Below, in pieces: positions 25,852-34,418 of a stretch of DNA of 64,000 nucleotides (its first letter is position 1; the number at the start of each line of letters is the position of its first letter). This stretch comes from Paludisphaera borealis (GTDB lineage Bacteria > Planctomycetota > Planctomycetia > Isosphaerales > Isosphaeraceae), in assembly GCF_001956985.1 (NCBI RefSeq), contig NZ_CP019082.1:6882001-6946000 (forward strand). Direction: 5' to 3'. The notes beneath the pieces were generated by a model that ran no database searches, was not told the origin of the DNA, and was given only the letters and a program-made list of their open reading frames with translations. The position numbers and the translations under genes are program-made.

Positions 25852-27367
25852 GCATTCTGTCCAACAGATTCTTGGTCATCTGCTGGACGCGCGGGTCGAC
25901 CCCCTTGGGCTTGGTGTAAACGTCGGGGAGGATGAAGCCGGGGGGGCTCGCCAGGCCGGTGGCCCACCAGATGGTCGCGGCGTTGAAGACGAAGTTGTCC
26001 TTGGGGCCGGGGTAGATCGTGGCCGTGTAGACCCCTTCGCCCCGGGAGCTTTTAGTGGGTCCGCTGGCCAGGACTTCCAGCCCGGGGATCGACCAGGGCT
26101 CGCCGTGCCACTCCCAGCCGACCAGGCCGGCGACGCCGTCGCCGGCCTTCATGCCGGTGCCGGCGAACAGCCAGTGGTCGGGCTTGCGGCAGGTCCAGTC
26201 GCCGCCGCCGGTGACCGGGAACGTGCTCTGGGCGCCCATCAGCGTCGCCTCGTTGGGGCCGTTCTTCTTGAACCGACCCTCCTCGGGGAAGCCCTGTTCG
26301 AGTTCTTCCTTGCGGGGCGAGCCGAAGCGTCCCACGCGCTCGATGATCCGGCCGGGTCGGCCGTCGCTCGACGGGTGAATGTCGACGACGCCGCAGATGC
26401 TGTTGCCCGAGAGGAAGGCCAGGTTGAGGCCGTCGGCGACCGCCTGCTTCATGTGGTCGAACATCGCGAGCGACCAGTATTCGTCGTGGCCGATCGAGAT
26501 CCACCCCTTGGCCCGTTTGAGGCCGGCGGGGTCGAGGTGGGTGTCGATGTTCGAGATGTACGTGACGTCGCAGCCGTGCTGCTCCATCCAGTAGGCGAGC
26601 GGAAACTCCCAGAGCAGCCACTCGCCCGAGCCCACCGAGAGCGGCACGTCGAAGATCTGGCAGTATTTGCCGTACGGCCGGTCGAAGCTCGTCTGGACGT
26701 CCGGTCCCCAGTACCACTCTTTGACGCCGTCGTCGTAGAGCGAGAACTGCGACGGCCAGCGGTTGTAGGCGTTCCAGGTGTTGTCGGAGACCTGAAACAG
26801 GAAATCGGCCTGGCGGTCGTCGCGGACGACGAAGACGACGTAGCTTTCGAGCCCCTCGCCCTCGGTCTTGAGCTTGCCGATGTAGACGCCGCTGGTCCAG
26901 TCGTCGGGGATCGTCAGGGCGACGCTCGGCTCCCACGCGCACTCGCGGAGCCGCATCTCGCCGATCGGCGGATCGGGCTGGGACGAGCCGGGAAACGTCC
27001 CCAGCTTCTCGACCCGCCGCGCTCCGTGGCCCTGGTAATAGCCCATCCGATAGACTTCGAGCGTGAACCGCAAGGCCGGATTCGTGCTGACGTGGATCGT
27101 CAGCTTCTCGCCCGGGCGGATGCTCGTATGCGAGGCGTAGCCCTCGATTCCAGGGCTCCGATACCGGGTCTTGGGATCGACGCGGACGTTGGCGTTCAGC
27201 CAGTCGCGCGTGCCGGGCTTCTCGTTCTCCCGACGGATGCGGTCGGGATCGGCGGCGGAGGGCCCGCGCGCGATCACGGCGGAGTTCAGCCCCGCCGTCG
27301 AGACCAGCCCCGCGGCCGTCGCGGTTCTCAACCAATCGCGACGGTTCATGTCAATCGGCGGCGCCAT
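25841..27367 (-). CDS. Tat-exported N,N-dimethylformamidase beta-subunit-like protein
   Basis: A 508-residue protein. ATG 27367 has GAGGG seven bases upstream. The N-terminus NRRDWLRTATAAGLV is a twin-arginine signal. The body matches the DMFase large-subunit-like domain: an Ig-like front part (SIRPGEKLTIHVST, YRMGYYQGHGARRV), TWNAYNRWPSQFSLYDD, then GHDEYWSLAMFDHMKQAV and LAFLSGNSICGVVDIHP, as in that family. True DMFases hydrolyse dimethylformamide with a small subunit, which is not encoded nearby, so the substrate here is unknown. Convergent with gene B and divergent from surface protein C. Confidence 0.85.
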   Translation of the reverse strand: MAPPIDMNRRDWLRTATAAGLVSTAGLNSAVIARGPSAADPDRIRRENEKPGTRDWLNANVRVDPKTRYRSPGIEGYASHTSIRPGEKLTIHVSTNPALRFTLEVYRMGYYQGHGARRVEKLGTFPGSSQPDPPIGEMRLRECAWEPSVALTIPDDWTSGVYIGKLKTEGEGLESYVVFVVRDDRQADFLFQVSDNTWNAYNRWPSQFSLYDDGVKEWYWGPDVQTSFDRPYGKYCQIFDVPLSVGSGEWLLWEFPLAYWMEQHGCDVTYISNIDTHLDPAGLKRAKGWISIGHDEYWSLAMFDHMKQAVADGLNLAFLSGNSICGVVDIHPSSDGRPGRIIERVGRFGSPRKEELEQGFPEEGRFKKNGPNEATLMGAQSTFPVTGGGDWTCRKPDHWLFAGTGMKAGDGVAGLVGWEWHGEPWSIPGLEVLASGPTKSSRGEGVYTATIYPGPKDNFVFNAATIWWATGLASPPGFILPDVYTKPKGVDPRVQQMTKNLLDRMRGA

Positions 27368-27876
27368 CAAGGAACCCTCAAAGTCGTATGTCGCGAAGGA
27401 ATTCGCTCCGCTTCGATCACTTGAACCGATCCAGGGGACGATCGCAAGAGACCGCCTCGCGATCCGACGCGGCGGCGCAAAGGCTTATTCAGAACAAAAG
27501 CCATGTTTAGCAATTTGAGTTCCAATATAAGAACTGTCGTCCATTCGTTGTTCCGATTTATCGACCTTGCGGCCTGGATATGGTGCCGAATGCGTTTCGG
27601 CTCGCGATTTTGGGTGGAATCTCGGCTGCACGGTGCTGTAGAGTGCGAACACCTTTAAATATTGCGTTGCAGGCGAGGCGCGCGGTGAGTCGGGTTTCGG
27701 AGCGAGGGACGGTGGAACACGTTTTCACCGCCCTCGGTGGTCGGCCGGGAGCCGATTCCGGGGGATCGACGAGTCCTAGCCTCGCGAACGACGCGCGGGG
27801 TTTCCCCCGCCGATTCACGCCGCGGCGAACGCACTCCATACGAATCGACATCTTTCCAGAGATAGGGAACCGAGTG
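27368..27876. other. Divergent intergenic region upstream of surface protein C
   Basis: About 500 bases between two divergent genes. A short AT-rich patch near 27505-27560 (including CAATATAAGAAC) may contain promoters, but no -35/-10 pair with good spacing convinced me. The frame of gene C is open through 27580-27876, yet its sequence there is Arg-rich and not protein-like. Confidence 0.4.
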
Positions 27877-30800
27877 ATGCCTGGCGACCCCACCATGAAG
27901 ATGCAGCGAGACGACGCGGCGCGACGGACTGGCTCGCGAAGACGATCGGCGGTGAGTCGGCGGTTGCGTCCGGAGCGTGAGCGGCTGGAAGATCGTCTCG
28001 CGCCGGCCGTGGGGGGATGGTCGAGCGCCGGCGCGGCCGCGGCGGTTCCCGCCTTGATCTCGAGCGCCTCGAATTCGACGACGACGGCCCCCACCCCGTC
28101 GCCGAGCGTCCCTGTCGGGGCCCAGTACGCAGTGTCGGAGTCGCTCGGCAAGGACGATCCGGCCTACGCGGCGGCCGCCTCGGGCGACGGCTACGCCGTG
28201 AGCAACGCCACCAACCAGTACTCCGCCTTCCTTGACGCGTCCGGGCTTCATGTGGCGACGGGTTCCGACGCCTGGTCGCTGACGGTGCAGGGGGTCGGTT
28301 ACGGCGGCTCGCTCCAGACGCTGGGGACGGCGACCTCGACGTCGACCGCGAACCGCGTCGAGTACGACTACGGCGGCGTCTCGCAGTGGTTCGTCAACGG
28401 CCCGCTCGGACTCCAGCAGGGCTTCACCCTCGCGCAGCGGCCGGCGGGCGGGACGAGCGGCGCGCCGCTGACGGTCGGCCTGGCTCTGGGCGGCGACTTG
28501 ACCGCGACGGCCGACGCCGGCGGCACCAGCGTCACGCTGGCGCGGGCCGACGGCAGTTCGGCCTTGAGTTACGGCGGCCTGATCGCCTACGACGCCACCG
28601 GCCGGGCGATCCCGGCCCACATGTCGGTCGTCACGACGGCCGACGGCCAGTCGCTGTCGATCCAGGTCGACGACGCCGGAGCCCAGTACCCCCTGACCAT
28701 CGACCCGTTCGTTCAGCAGGCCAAGCTGACCGGCGACGAGGTGGACGTGAGCCTGTTCGGGTATGCGGTGGGGATGAACGGTGACGGCACCGAGCTCATC
28801 ATCGGCTCCAAAGGGGTGAACATCGGCTTCAACAACGGGCAAGGCGTGGCTTACGTCTTCACGAGGACGGGGACGTCCTGGAGCCAGACGGCGCGGTTGA
28901 CGGCCAGCGACGGGGCCGCGGGCGACTCGCTGGGCTTTGCCGTCGCGCTCAGCCTCGACGGAGCCACGGCGGTCGTGGGGGCTCCGAACGCGGCGATCGG
29001 GAACAACACCCACCAGGGGGCGGTCTACGTCTACAGTCGTTCGGGCTCCTCCTGGACTCAGACCCAGAAGGTGAGCGCCTCCGACGGCGCCGCCGAGGCG
29101 TTCTTCGGCTCCGCCGTCTCGACCAGCGGCGACGGCGCCGTGTTCGTGGTCGGCGTGCCCAACGCCACGGTCGGCGGCAACGCCAAGCAGGGCGCGGGAT
29201 ACGTCTTCGACAAGGGGGGGGCTCTCTGGTCCCAGGCGTCGAAGATCACCGTCGGCGACGGCGCGGCCAACGCCTTGCTCGGCTACTCGGTCTCGATCAG
29301 CGGCGACGCCGTCACGGTGGCGCTCGGGGCCCCGGGCGCGACGATCGGCGGCAAGTCGGGCCAGGGCGCGGTCTACCTGTTCAACGGCTCGGGCGCCACC
29401 TGGAGCCAGGCGGCCAAGCTCGTCGCCAGCGACGGCGCGGCCGGCGCCGCGTTCGGGACGTCGGTCTCGGCCAGCTACAACGGCGGGGTGGTGCTCTCCG
29501 GCGCCCCGAACGCCACGATCGGCGCCAACGCCAATCAGGGCGCCGCCTACGTCTACACGAGGTCGGGATCGCTCTGGCCGCAGACGAACAAACTGACCGC
29601 CAGCGACGGCGCGGCCGCCGACAACTTCGGCATCGCGGTCGCCCTCAGCGGCGACGGCGGCACCGCCGTCGTCGGAGCGCCTTACGCGAAGATCGGGGCC
29701 AACGCCAATCAGGGCGCCGTCTACGTTTACACGAAATCGGGGGCGCTCTGGCCGCAGACGATCAAGCTGACCGCCAGCGACGGCGCGGCCGCCGACCTCT
29801 TCGGCAGTCCGGTGGCCGTGAGCGCCGACGGCGGCGCCTTGCTGGTGGGCGTGCCGAGCGCGCCGGTCGGCACTCACTTCTTCCAGGGGGCCGCCTACGT
29901 CTACTACAACGCGGCCGCGGTCACGGTGACGAGCAACCCGGTCAACCAGACGACGTCCGTCGGATCGACCGTAACCTTCACCGCCGCCGCCAACGGCTCG
30001 CCGCTGCCGAGCGTCCAGTGGCAGGTCAGCGTCGACGGCGGCGCGAACTGGGTCAACATCGCCGGCGCGGTCCAGGACTGGTTCACGTACGCGCCCAACC
30101 TGGCCGACTCGGGCGATAAATTCCGCGCCGTGTTCACCAACAACGTCGGTTCGACCGTGGCGACCACCGCCGCGACGCTGACCGTCGTCAAGCAGAGCAC
30201 GGTGCTCACGATCACCTCGAACGTCAACCCCCGAGGCGTCGGCGACACCCTCAACCTCACCGTCCACGCCGCCGCCGCCAACGGCGTCGGAACCCCCAAC
30301 GGCGGCACCGTCAACCTCAACATCGGCGCCGTCAACCTCAGCGGCACCCTGGTCAACGGCCTCGCCGTCTTCTCCTCGATCCCCGTCCTGGCCGTCGGAA
30401 CCTACACGGCGACGGCGACCTACGGCGGCTCGGGCGATCCGACCTTCGGACCCGCCGCCGCCACCTTGTCCCAGGTGGTCGTCCGCGGCACCACCTTCCT
30501 CAACGGCGTCGTGCCCGCCCAGGCGACGGCCGGCCAGGCGGTGGCGATGAAGGGGGTCGTGACCTACACCGGAACCACCTCGCCGCCGGTGGGCGGCGTG
30601 GTCTTCATGGACAACGGCCAGCCGATCGGCTTCAGCCAGTTGGCGACGGCGGCGGGGGCGACGGCGGCGACGTTCACGACCTCGACGCTGGCCGTCGGCG
30701 ACCACTACATCCAGTTGGTCTATCTGGGCGAAGCCGGCACCTTCCCGTCGGCGACCGGGGTCTACCACCTGGTGGTCGCGGCGGCCGGCGCGTCCTCCGT

Positions 30801-32049
30801 CGCGAATTCCATTCCGGCTCCCGTCATGGACGGGACGGCTCCGAACTCGGGCGTCGGGACGATCGGCGACGACCACTCGTCCGCGTCCGCCAGCTCGCTC
30901 GGAGGCCCCGTCACGAATGCCGCGAGCGGCGGAAGCGCCCAGTCGGCCGTGACGATCACGAGCAGCCCCGTCAGCCAGACGACGACCATCGGCTCGACGG
31001 CGACCTTCACGTCCTCCGCCACCGGGTCGCCGCAGCTCAGCGTCCAGTGGCAGGTCAGCGTCGACGGCGGCGCGAACTGGGCCGACGTCGCCGGCGCGAC
31101 CCAGGACTGGCTCACCATCACGCCCGCCCTGGCCGACTCGGGCAACCAGTACCGCGCGTTGTTCACCAACAACATCGGCTCGACCGTGCCGACCCTCGTC
31201 GCCACGCTGACCGTCGTGAAGCAGAGCACGGTGCTGACGATCACCTCGAACGTCAATCCGCGAGGCGTCGGCGACACCCTCAACCTCACCGTCCACGCCG
31301 CCGCCGCCAACGGCGTCGGAACCCCCAACGGCGGCACCGTCAACCTCAACATCGGCGCCGTCAACCTCAGCGGCACCCTGGTCAACGGCCTCGCCGTCTT
31401 CTCCTCGATCCCCGTCCTGGCCGTCGGAACCTACACGGCGACGGCGACCTACGGCGGCTCGGGCGATCCGACCTTCGGACCCGCCGCCGCCACCTTGTCC
31501 CAGGTGGTCGTCCGCGGCACCACGTTCCTCAACGGCGTCGTTCCCGCCCAGGCGACGGCCGGCCAGGCGGTGGCGATGAAGGGGGTCGTGACCTACACCG
31601 GGACCACCTCGCCGCCGGTGGGCGGCGTGATGTTCATGGACAACGGCCAGCCGATCGGCTTCAGCCAGTTGGCGACGGCGGCGGGGGCGACGGCGGCGAC
31701 GTTCACGACCTCGACGCTGGCCGTCGGCGACCACTACATCCAGTTGGTCTATCTGGGCGAAGCCGGCACCTTCCCGTCGGCGACCGGGGTCTACCACCTG
31801 GTGGTCGCGGCGGCGGCCAACTCCAACTCCCTCATAGCCGCCGGCGCCCCGGCGGCATCGTCGGTTTCGTCGAGCGTCGCGGCGGCTTCCGCCTCCGCGG
31901 CGGTCGAAGTCGGCGCGTCGCCCAGGAGCCTGGCCTCCGCCACGCAGAGCAAGACCGTCGCCGTTCAGCCGAAGGTCGCCGCCCGCCCTAGCGCGAGCGC
32001 GGCCCGCGTTCTTCAGCAACGGCTCAGCGTCGCGTACAAGACGCGCTGA
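27877..32049 (+). CDS. Giant FG-GAP/Ig-like surface protein C
   Basis: About 1390 residues from ATG 27877 (27895 is an alternative). The N-terminus carries RERLEDRLAPAVGG, as in A and B. A domain of about 200 residues (WFVNGPLGLQQGFTLAQRP ... QYPLTIDPFVQQAKL) precedes seven FG-GAP-type repeats with the refrain ASDGAAADNFG and GAPNATIGANANQGA. Then comes a duplicated module: Ig-like (WQVSVDGGANW) plus two Ig domains (VNPRGVGDTLNLTV; VVFMDNGQPIGFSQ). The two modules are nearly identical at DNA level for about 605 bases. The basic C-terminal tail (RVLQQRLSVAYKTR) resembles the tails of A and B. Probably a cell-surface protein. Confidence 0.85.
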   Translation: MPGDPTMKMQRDDAARRTGSRRRSAVSRRLRPERERLEDRLAPAVGGWSSAGAAAAVPALISSASNSTTTAPTPSPSVPVGAQYAVSESLGKDDPAYAAAASGDGYAVSNATNQYSAFLDASGLHVATGSDAWSLTVQGVGYGGSLQTLGTATSTSTANRVEYDYGGVSQWFVNGPLGLQQGFTLAQRPAGGTSGAPLTVGLALGGDLTATADAGGTSVTLARADGSSALSYGGLIAYDATGRAIPAHMSVVTTADGQSLSIQVDDAGAQYPLTIDPFVQQAKLTGDEVDVSLFGYAVGMNGDGTELIIGSKGVNIGFNNGQGVAYVFTRTGTSWSQTARLTASDGAAGDSLGFAVALSLDGATAVVGAPNAAIGNNTHQGAVYVYSRSGSSWTQTQKVSASDGAAEAFFGSAVSTSGDGAVFVVGVPNATVGGNAKQGAGYVFDKGGALWSQASKITVGDGAANALLGYSVSISGDAVTVALGAPGATIGGKSGQGAVYLFNGSGATWSQAAKLVASDGAAGAAFGTSVSASYNGGVVLSGAPNATIGANANQGAAYVYTRSGSLWPQTNKLTASDGAAADNFGIAVALSGDGGTAVVGAPYAKIGANANQGAVYVYTKSGALWPQTIKLTASDGAAADLFGSPVAVSADGGALLVGVPSAPVGTHFFQGAAYVYYNAAAVTVTSNPVNQTTSVGSTVTFTAAANGSPLPSVQWQVSVDGGANWVNIAGAVQDWFTYAPNLADSGDKFRAVFTNNVGSTVATTAATLTVVKQSTVLTITSNVNPRGVGDTLNLTVHAAAANGVGTPNGGTVNLNIGAVNLSGTLVNGLAVFSSIPVLAVGTYTATATYGGSGDPTFGPAAATLSQVVVRGTTFLNGVVPAQATAGQAVAMKGVVTYTGTTSPPVGGVVFMDNGQPIGFSQLATAAGATAATFTTSTLAVGDHYIQLVYLGEAGTFPSATGVYHLVVAAAGASSVANSIPAPVMDGTAPNSGVGTIGDDHSSASASSLGGPVTNAASGGSAQSAVTITSSPVSQTTTIGSTATFTSSATGSPQLSVQWQVSVDGGANWADVAGATQDWLTITPALADSGNQYRALFTNNIGSTVPTLVATLTVVKQSTVLTITSNVNPRGVGDTLNLTVHAAAANGVGTPNGGTVNLNIGAVNLSGTLVNGLAVFSSIPVLAVGTYTATATYGGSGDPTFGPAAATLSQVVVRGTTFLNGVVPAQATAGQAVAMKGVVTYTGTTSPPVGGVMFMDNGQPIGFSQLATAAGATAATFTTSTLAVGDHYIQLVYLGEAGTFPSATGVYHLVVAAAANSNSLIAAGAPAASSVSSSVAAASASAAVEVGASPRSLASATQSKTVAVQPKVAARPSASAARVLQQRLSVAYKTR
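30181..30785 (+). repeat. Internal near-identical repeat, copy 1
   Basis: Within gene C. Aligns without gaps to 31210-31814 (offset 1029 bases) with only about nine differences that I could count over 605 bases. Each copy encodes two Ig-like domains. Weaker similarity extends upstream over the preceding Ig domain. Confidence 0.9.
31210..31814 (+). repeat. Internal near-identical repeat, copy 2
   Basis: Second copy of the 605-base segment at 30181-30785. The low divergence, including silent positions, points to recent duplication or ongoing gene conversion. Confidence 0.9.
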
Positions 32050-32061
32050 GTCGAACTCATC

Positions 32062-32101
32062 CCCCGCGCCGGACGGCTCTCGCCCGGCGCGGGGTTTCTG
32101 T
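32062..32101. terminator. Strong intrinsic terminator between convergent genes
   Basis: CCCCGCGCCGG (32062-32072) pairs with CCGGCGCGGGG (32084-32094), and TTTCTGTTT follows on the plus strand. It ends gene C and may also serve the convergent lipase gene. Confidence 0.8.
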
Positions 32102-32117
32102 TTCCCCGCCTCGTTCG

Positions 32118-32942
32118 TCAGATCACGGGGCCAGCGGTCGTCGCGGCCCGGTGCTCGCACGGCGGTTGATCCTCGTCGGCACCGAACCCCAGCGCAACCA
32201 GGTTGTCGACGATCCGGCCGTAGAGGGCCGGGACGGAGTGGTCCGAGCCGGCGTCTTCGGGCGGAGTCAGCCAGTTCATCTGGCGAAGATGGTCCAGCGG
32301 CCACGACGGCAGCGGCTCGCCGAAGGCGCGCGCCGATTCGGCGGGGACCAGACCGTCATTCGAACCTTCCATCTCGGAGAGGGCTTCGAATAGGCGATGG
32401 AGCGGCCAGGCGACGTCGTCGGCGTTTGGCTCGCCCGCCAGGCTGAAGCACGGCAGGTCATCGGGCTGAGGATACATGCGGTGGAAATGCCGGGCCGCGC
32501 GGCGGGTCACGTCGAGGCAGCCGCGGTGGTCGATCCCCAGCGCGCTCAAGAGCCGGAAGATCCGCCCCACTTTCAGCTTGGCGAAGTCGGCGATGATCGT
32601 CCCCTGATGCGGCGACCCGATCGTCGTCAGGCTCAAGATCCGCTTCCGCCAGCCGGGCTCGGCGAGCAACCGGCGGGTGTCGAGCCCTCCCATGCTGTGG
32701 CCGATGACGTGCACGGGCTCGTCGGGGAAGTTTGTGAGAATGCGATAGCCGAGCCGCTGGGCGCGAAAGTCGATCGACGCGATCGGATGAACGCGCGTGA
32801 CCAGCACCCGATTGCCGGCGTCGCGAAGGGCCTGGGGGATGCCTCGAAAATACGAGGTCAGCGTCAGCGGGCCGATTCCGATCCGTGAGAATCCGAACAG
32901 CCCGTGCGCTAAAACGATGGGAGCTTGAAGCCGCCCGATCAT
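32118..32942 (-). CDS. Alpha/beta-hydrolase, esterase/lipase family
   Basis: A 274-residue serine hydrolase. The oxyanion-region strand PIVLAHGLFGF is near residue 8, the nucleophile elbow VIGHSMGG near residue 83 gives the catalytic Ser, GSNDGLVP holds the likely Asp, and DAGSDHSVP the likely His, the order known for triacylglycerol-lipase-like esterases. No signal peptide is evident. It should hydrolyse carboxylic esters; the substrate is open. The gene starts directly behind the divergent small genes at 33.1 kb. Confidence 0.86.
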   Translation of the reverse strand: MIGRLQAPIVLAHGLFGFSRIGIGPLTLTSYFRGIPQALRDAGNRVLVTRVHPIASIDFRAQRLGYRILTNFPDEPVHVIGHSMGGLDTRRLLAEPGWRKRILSLTTIGSPHQGTIIADFAKLKVGRIFRLLSALGIDHRGCLDVTRRAARHFHRMYPQPDDLPCFSLAGEPNADDVAWPLHRLFEALSEMEGSNDGLVPAESARAFGEPLPSWPLDHLRQMNWLTPPEDAGSDHSVPALYGRIVDNLVALGFGADEDQPPCEHRAATTAGPVI

Positions 32943-32982
32943 GGCAGGATGTTTCTCGTTTCAATCCGGCGGCGAAGTCGCT

Positions 32983-33168
32983 CTACTCAGCGTAGGCCGC
33001 GGCGTCGTCGCACTGATGATCCACACACTCGATGTTGCTCTTGGTATTGTAGTAGACGATTCATGAGTTGAAGACGAAGAAATCGTCGGCCCTCTCGCGG
33101 GTCGCCCCGGTTCTCGGGGTCGGATCGACCGTGAGCTTTTTTTCGTCCCCAGGCTGGGAGCCTCCCAT
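32983..33168 (-). pseudogene. Small gene interrupted by an in-frame UGA
   Basis: From ATG 33168 a 35-codon frame (MGGSQPGDEKKLTVDPTP ... ADDFFVFNS) ends at TGA (33061-33063), and the same frame continues for 25 more codons (IVYYNTKSNIECVDHQCDD AAAYAE) to TAG at 32983. Both halves look protein-like, and NS-W-IVYYN would be natural if the TGA were TGG. Options are a nonsense mutation, a base-call error, or readthrough; no selenocysteine hairpin was recognised after the UGA. Its start shares the CATG with the divergent gene at 33167. Confidence 0.45.
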
Positions 33169-33442
33169 GCAGCTTCGCGGGATCGTCATGTCCGCCGTGC
33201 TCGATGAGAACCCTCCCGGCAGCGACCGAATCGAGCTGACCCTCTGGCTTCAGGGCGTCGGCCCCGGCAAGCCCAGACGGATCGTCGTCCCCTACGACCT
33301 GCTGCTCAGCGACCCATCGCTCGACGCCGAATCCGTCCAGGGCCATGGCTTCGAGGCCGAGGTCGAGCAAGACACCGGCGGCCGTTGGGTCGTCGCCGCA
33401 ATCGGCTTCGCCGACGGCCGCGTCCTCCGCGATCCCGGGTGA
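33167..33442 (+). CDS. Small hypothetical protein
   Basis: A 91-residue protein from ATG 33167 with GGGAG six bases upstream; the frame extends to 33068 but that part is antisense to the small minus-strand gene. The sequence (RIELTLWLQGVGPGKPRRIVV, GFEAEVEQDTGGRWVVAAI) suggests a small beta-barrel-like fold. No signal peptide or membrane segment. Family unknown. Confidence 0.55.
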   Translation: MQLRGIVMSAVLDENPPGSDRIELTLWLQGVGPGKPRRIVVPYDLLLSDPSLDAESVQGHGFEAEVEQDTGGRWVVAAIGFADGRVLRDPG

Positions 33443-33551
33443 GCGCCAGACACTTGGGGGCCGTCCACGAAACCGACCGCGACACCCCGTTCTCATGAGG
33501 TCGGCACCCAAACTGGCGGCATGACGATTGGATTGGGAGTTGAAGCGACCG

Positions 33552-33640
33552 ACCACGGAGGACGGGAGGGACACGGAGGGTAAGAGGGCCGAAATCCGGT
33601 TGGTTTTTTCCTCCGTGTTCCTCCGTACCCTCCGTGGTGG
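33552..33640. repeat. Imperfect inverted repeat (ACCACGGAGG family)
   Basis: Left arm 33552-33579 begins ACCACGGAGGACGGGAGG; the right arm 33610-33640, read in reverse complement, begins CCACCACGGAGGGTACGG. Arms of about 28 bases match with a few mismatches around a 30-base loop. Looks like a REP/MITE-like hairpin element. Confidence 0.75.
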
Positions 33641-33678
33641 ATTGATCTGAAAATAGCTCGTGGGATGATCGTGGCCCG

Positions 33679-33761
33679 GAATGGAAGCCCGAAGCGCCAG
33701 CGAGTGAATGGATTCGAACGCCGTCCGGGAATTCACTCGCTGGCGCTTCGGGCTTCCATTC
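33679..33761. repeat. Perfect 31-bp inverted repeat
   Basis: Left arm 33679-33709 (starts GAATGGAAGCCCGAAGCG) and right arm 33731-33761 (ends GCTTCGGGCTTCCATTC) are exact reverse complements over 31 bases, with a 21-base loop. RNA of this sequence would fold into a very stable hairpin. No transposase is nearby, so it may be a non-autonomous element. Confidence 0.9.
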
Positions 33762-34004
33762 GGCCCCCCGCCGACCGCGCCCCCCCGTTCTCATGGGGGG
33801 GGCGACCGTCCTGGGTGGCCGTGGCAGGATCGTTTGCATCACCCGGCCGGACTCCCGAGCACGGACCCGGGAGGGTTCATCGTTGGTTCGTCGTCCGTCG
33901 TATATTTAGATTGGAGAATTAGCGAGGGGCGCGATTTAGAAGACCTGGAAGCAAGCATGCAAAATGAGCGGGAGCCCGCTACCGGCGGCGTGGGATCGTC
34001 GAAA

Positions 34005-34418
34005 GCGCGACGAACGAACCCAATGCCGATCGGCCCGGAGCGCGAGGCGAGCGGGGCGTGGTCAGACCTTGAAAACGCGCGAACGAACCCAACCGGCAGG
34101 TCGTCGAAAACGGAGCACCGCGCGGCCCCGACCGATCGTCGGCCAGGAAATTACGTGCGATCGAACCCAATCCTTGGGCCTCGATTGAGCGATGCAAAGC
34201 GTTTAGTGTTAGTACGTTGCAGTTCAAGATCCGGGCATGGCCTGAAAGCTTCGGGCGCGAACGAACCCAAATCCGGCCGGGAGGTCTTGCGAGGCTGCCG
34301 GGGCGGGAGATGGGGAGTTTCGGCGCGAACGAACCCAAATCGCCAGGGCTGCGTCGAGCGGGAGCTTGAAGTGAAGCCGCGACCTGTTTTCGGCGCGAAC
34401 GAACCCAAATCGCCGCGG
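34005..34418 (+). repeat. Six-copy interspersed GCGAACGAACCCAA repeat
   Basis: The core GAACGAACCC (copy 3 is GATCGAACCC) occurs at 34012, 34081, 34159, 34259, 34327 and 34397. The last three copies share GGCGCGAACGAACCCAAAT. Start-to-start distances are 69, 78, 100, 68 and 70 bases. Sequences between the copies are not alike. Confidence 0.85.

Noticed and set aside
27655-32304. A 1549-residue open frame on the minus strand
   Set aside because: It lies antisense to surface protein C, is extremely Arg/Gly/Ala-rich and has no recognisable domain; typical shadow of a GC-rich repetitive gene.
33061-33063. Selenocysteine codon in the small minus-strand gene
   Set aside because: No stem-loop of bacterial SECIS type recognised after the UGA and no selenoprotein homologue known to me; a Trp-to-stop change is simpler.
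34005-34418. CRISPR array
   Set aside because: Core is only 10-19 bases, diverged, with spacing of 68-100 bases and no cas genes nearby.
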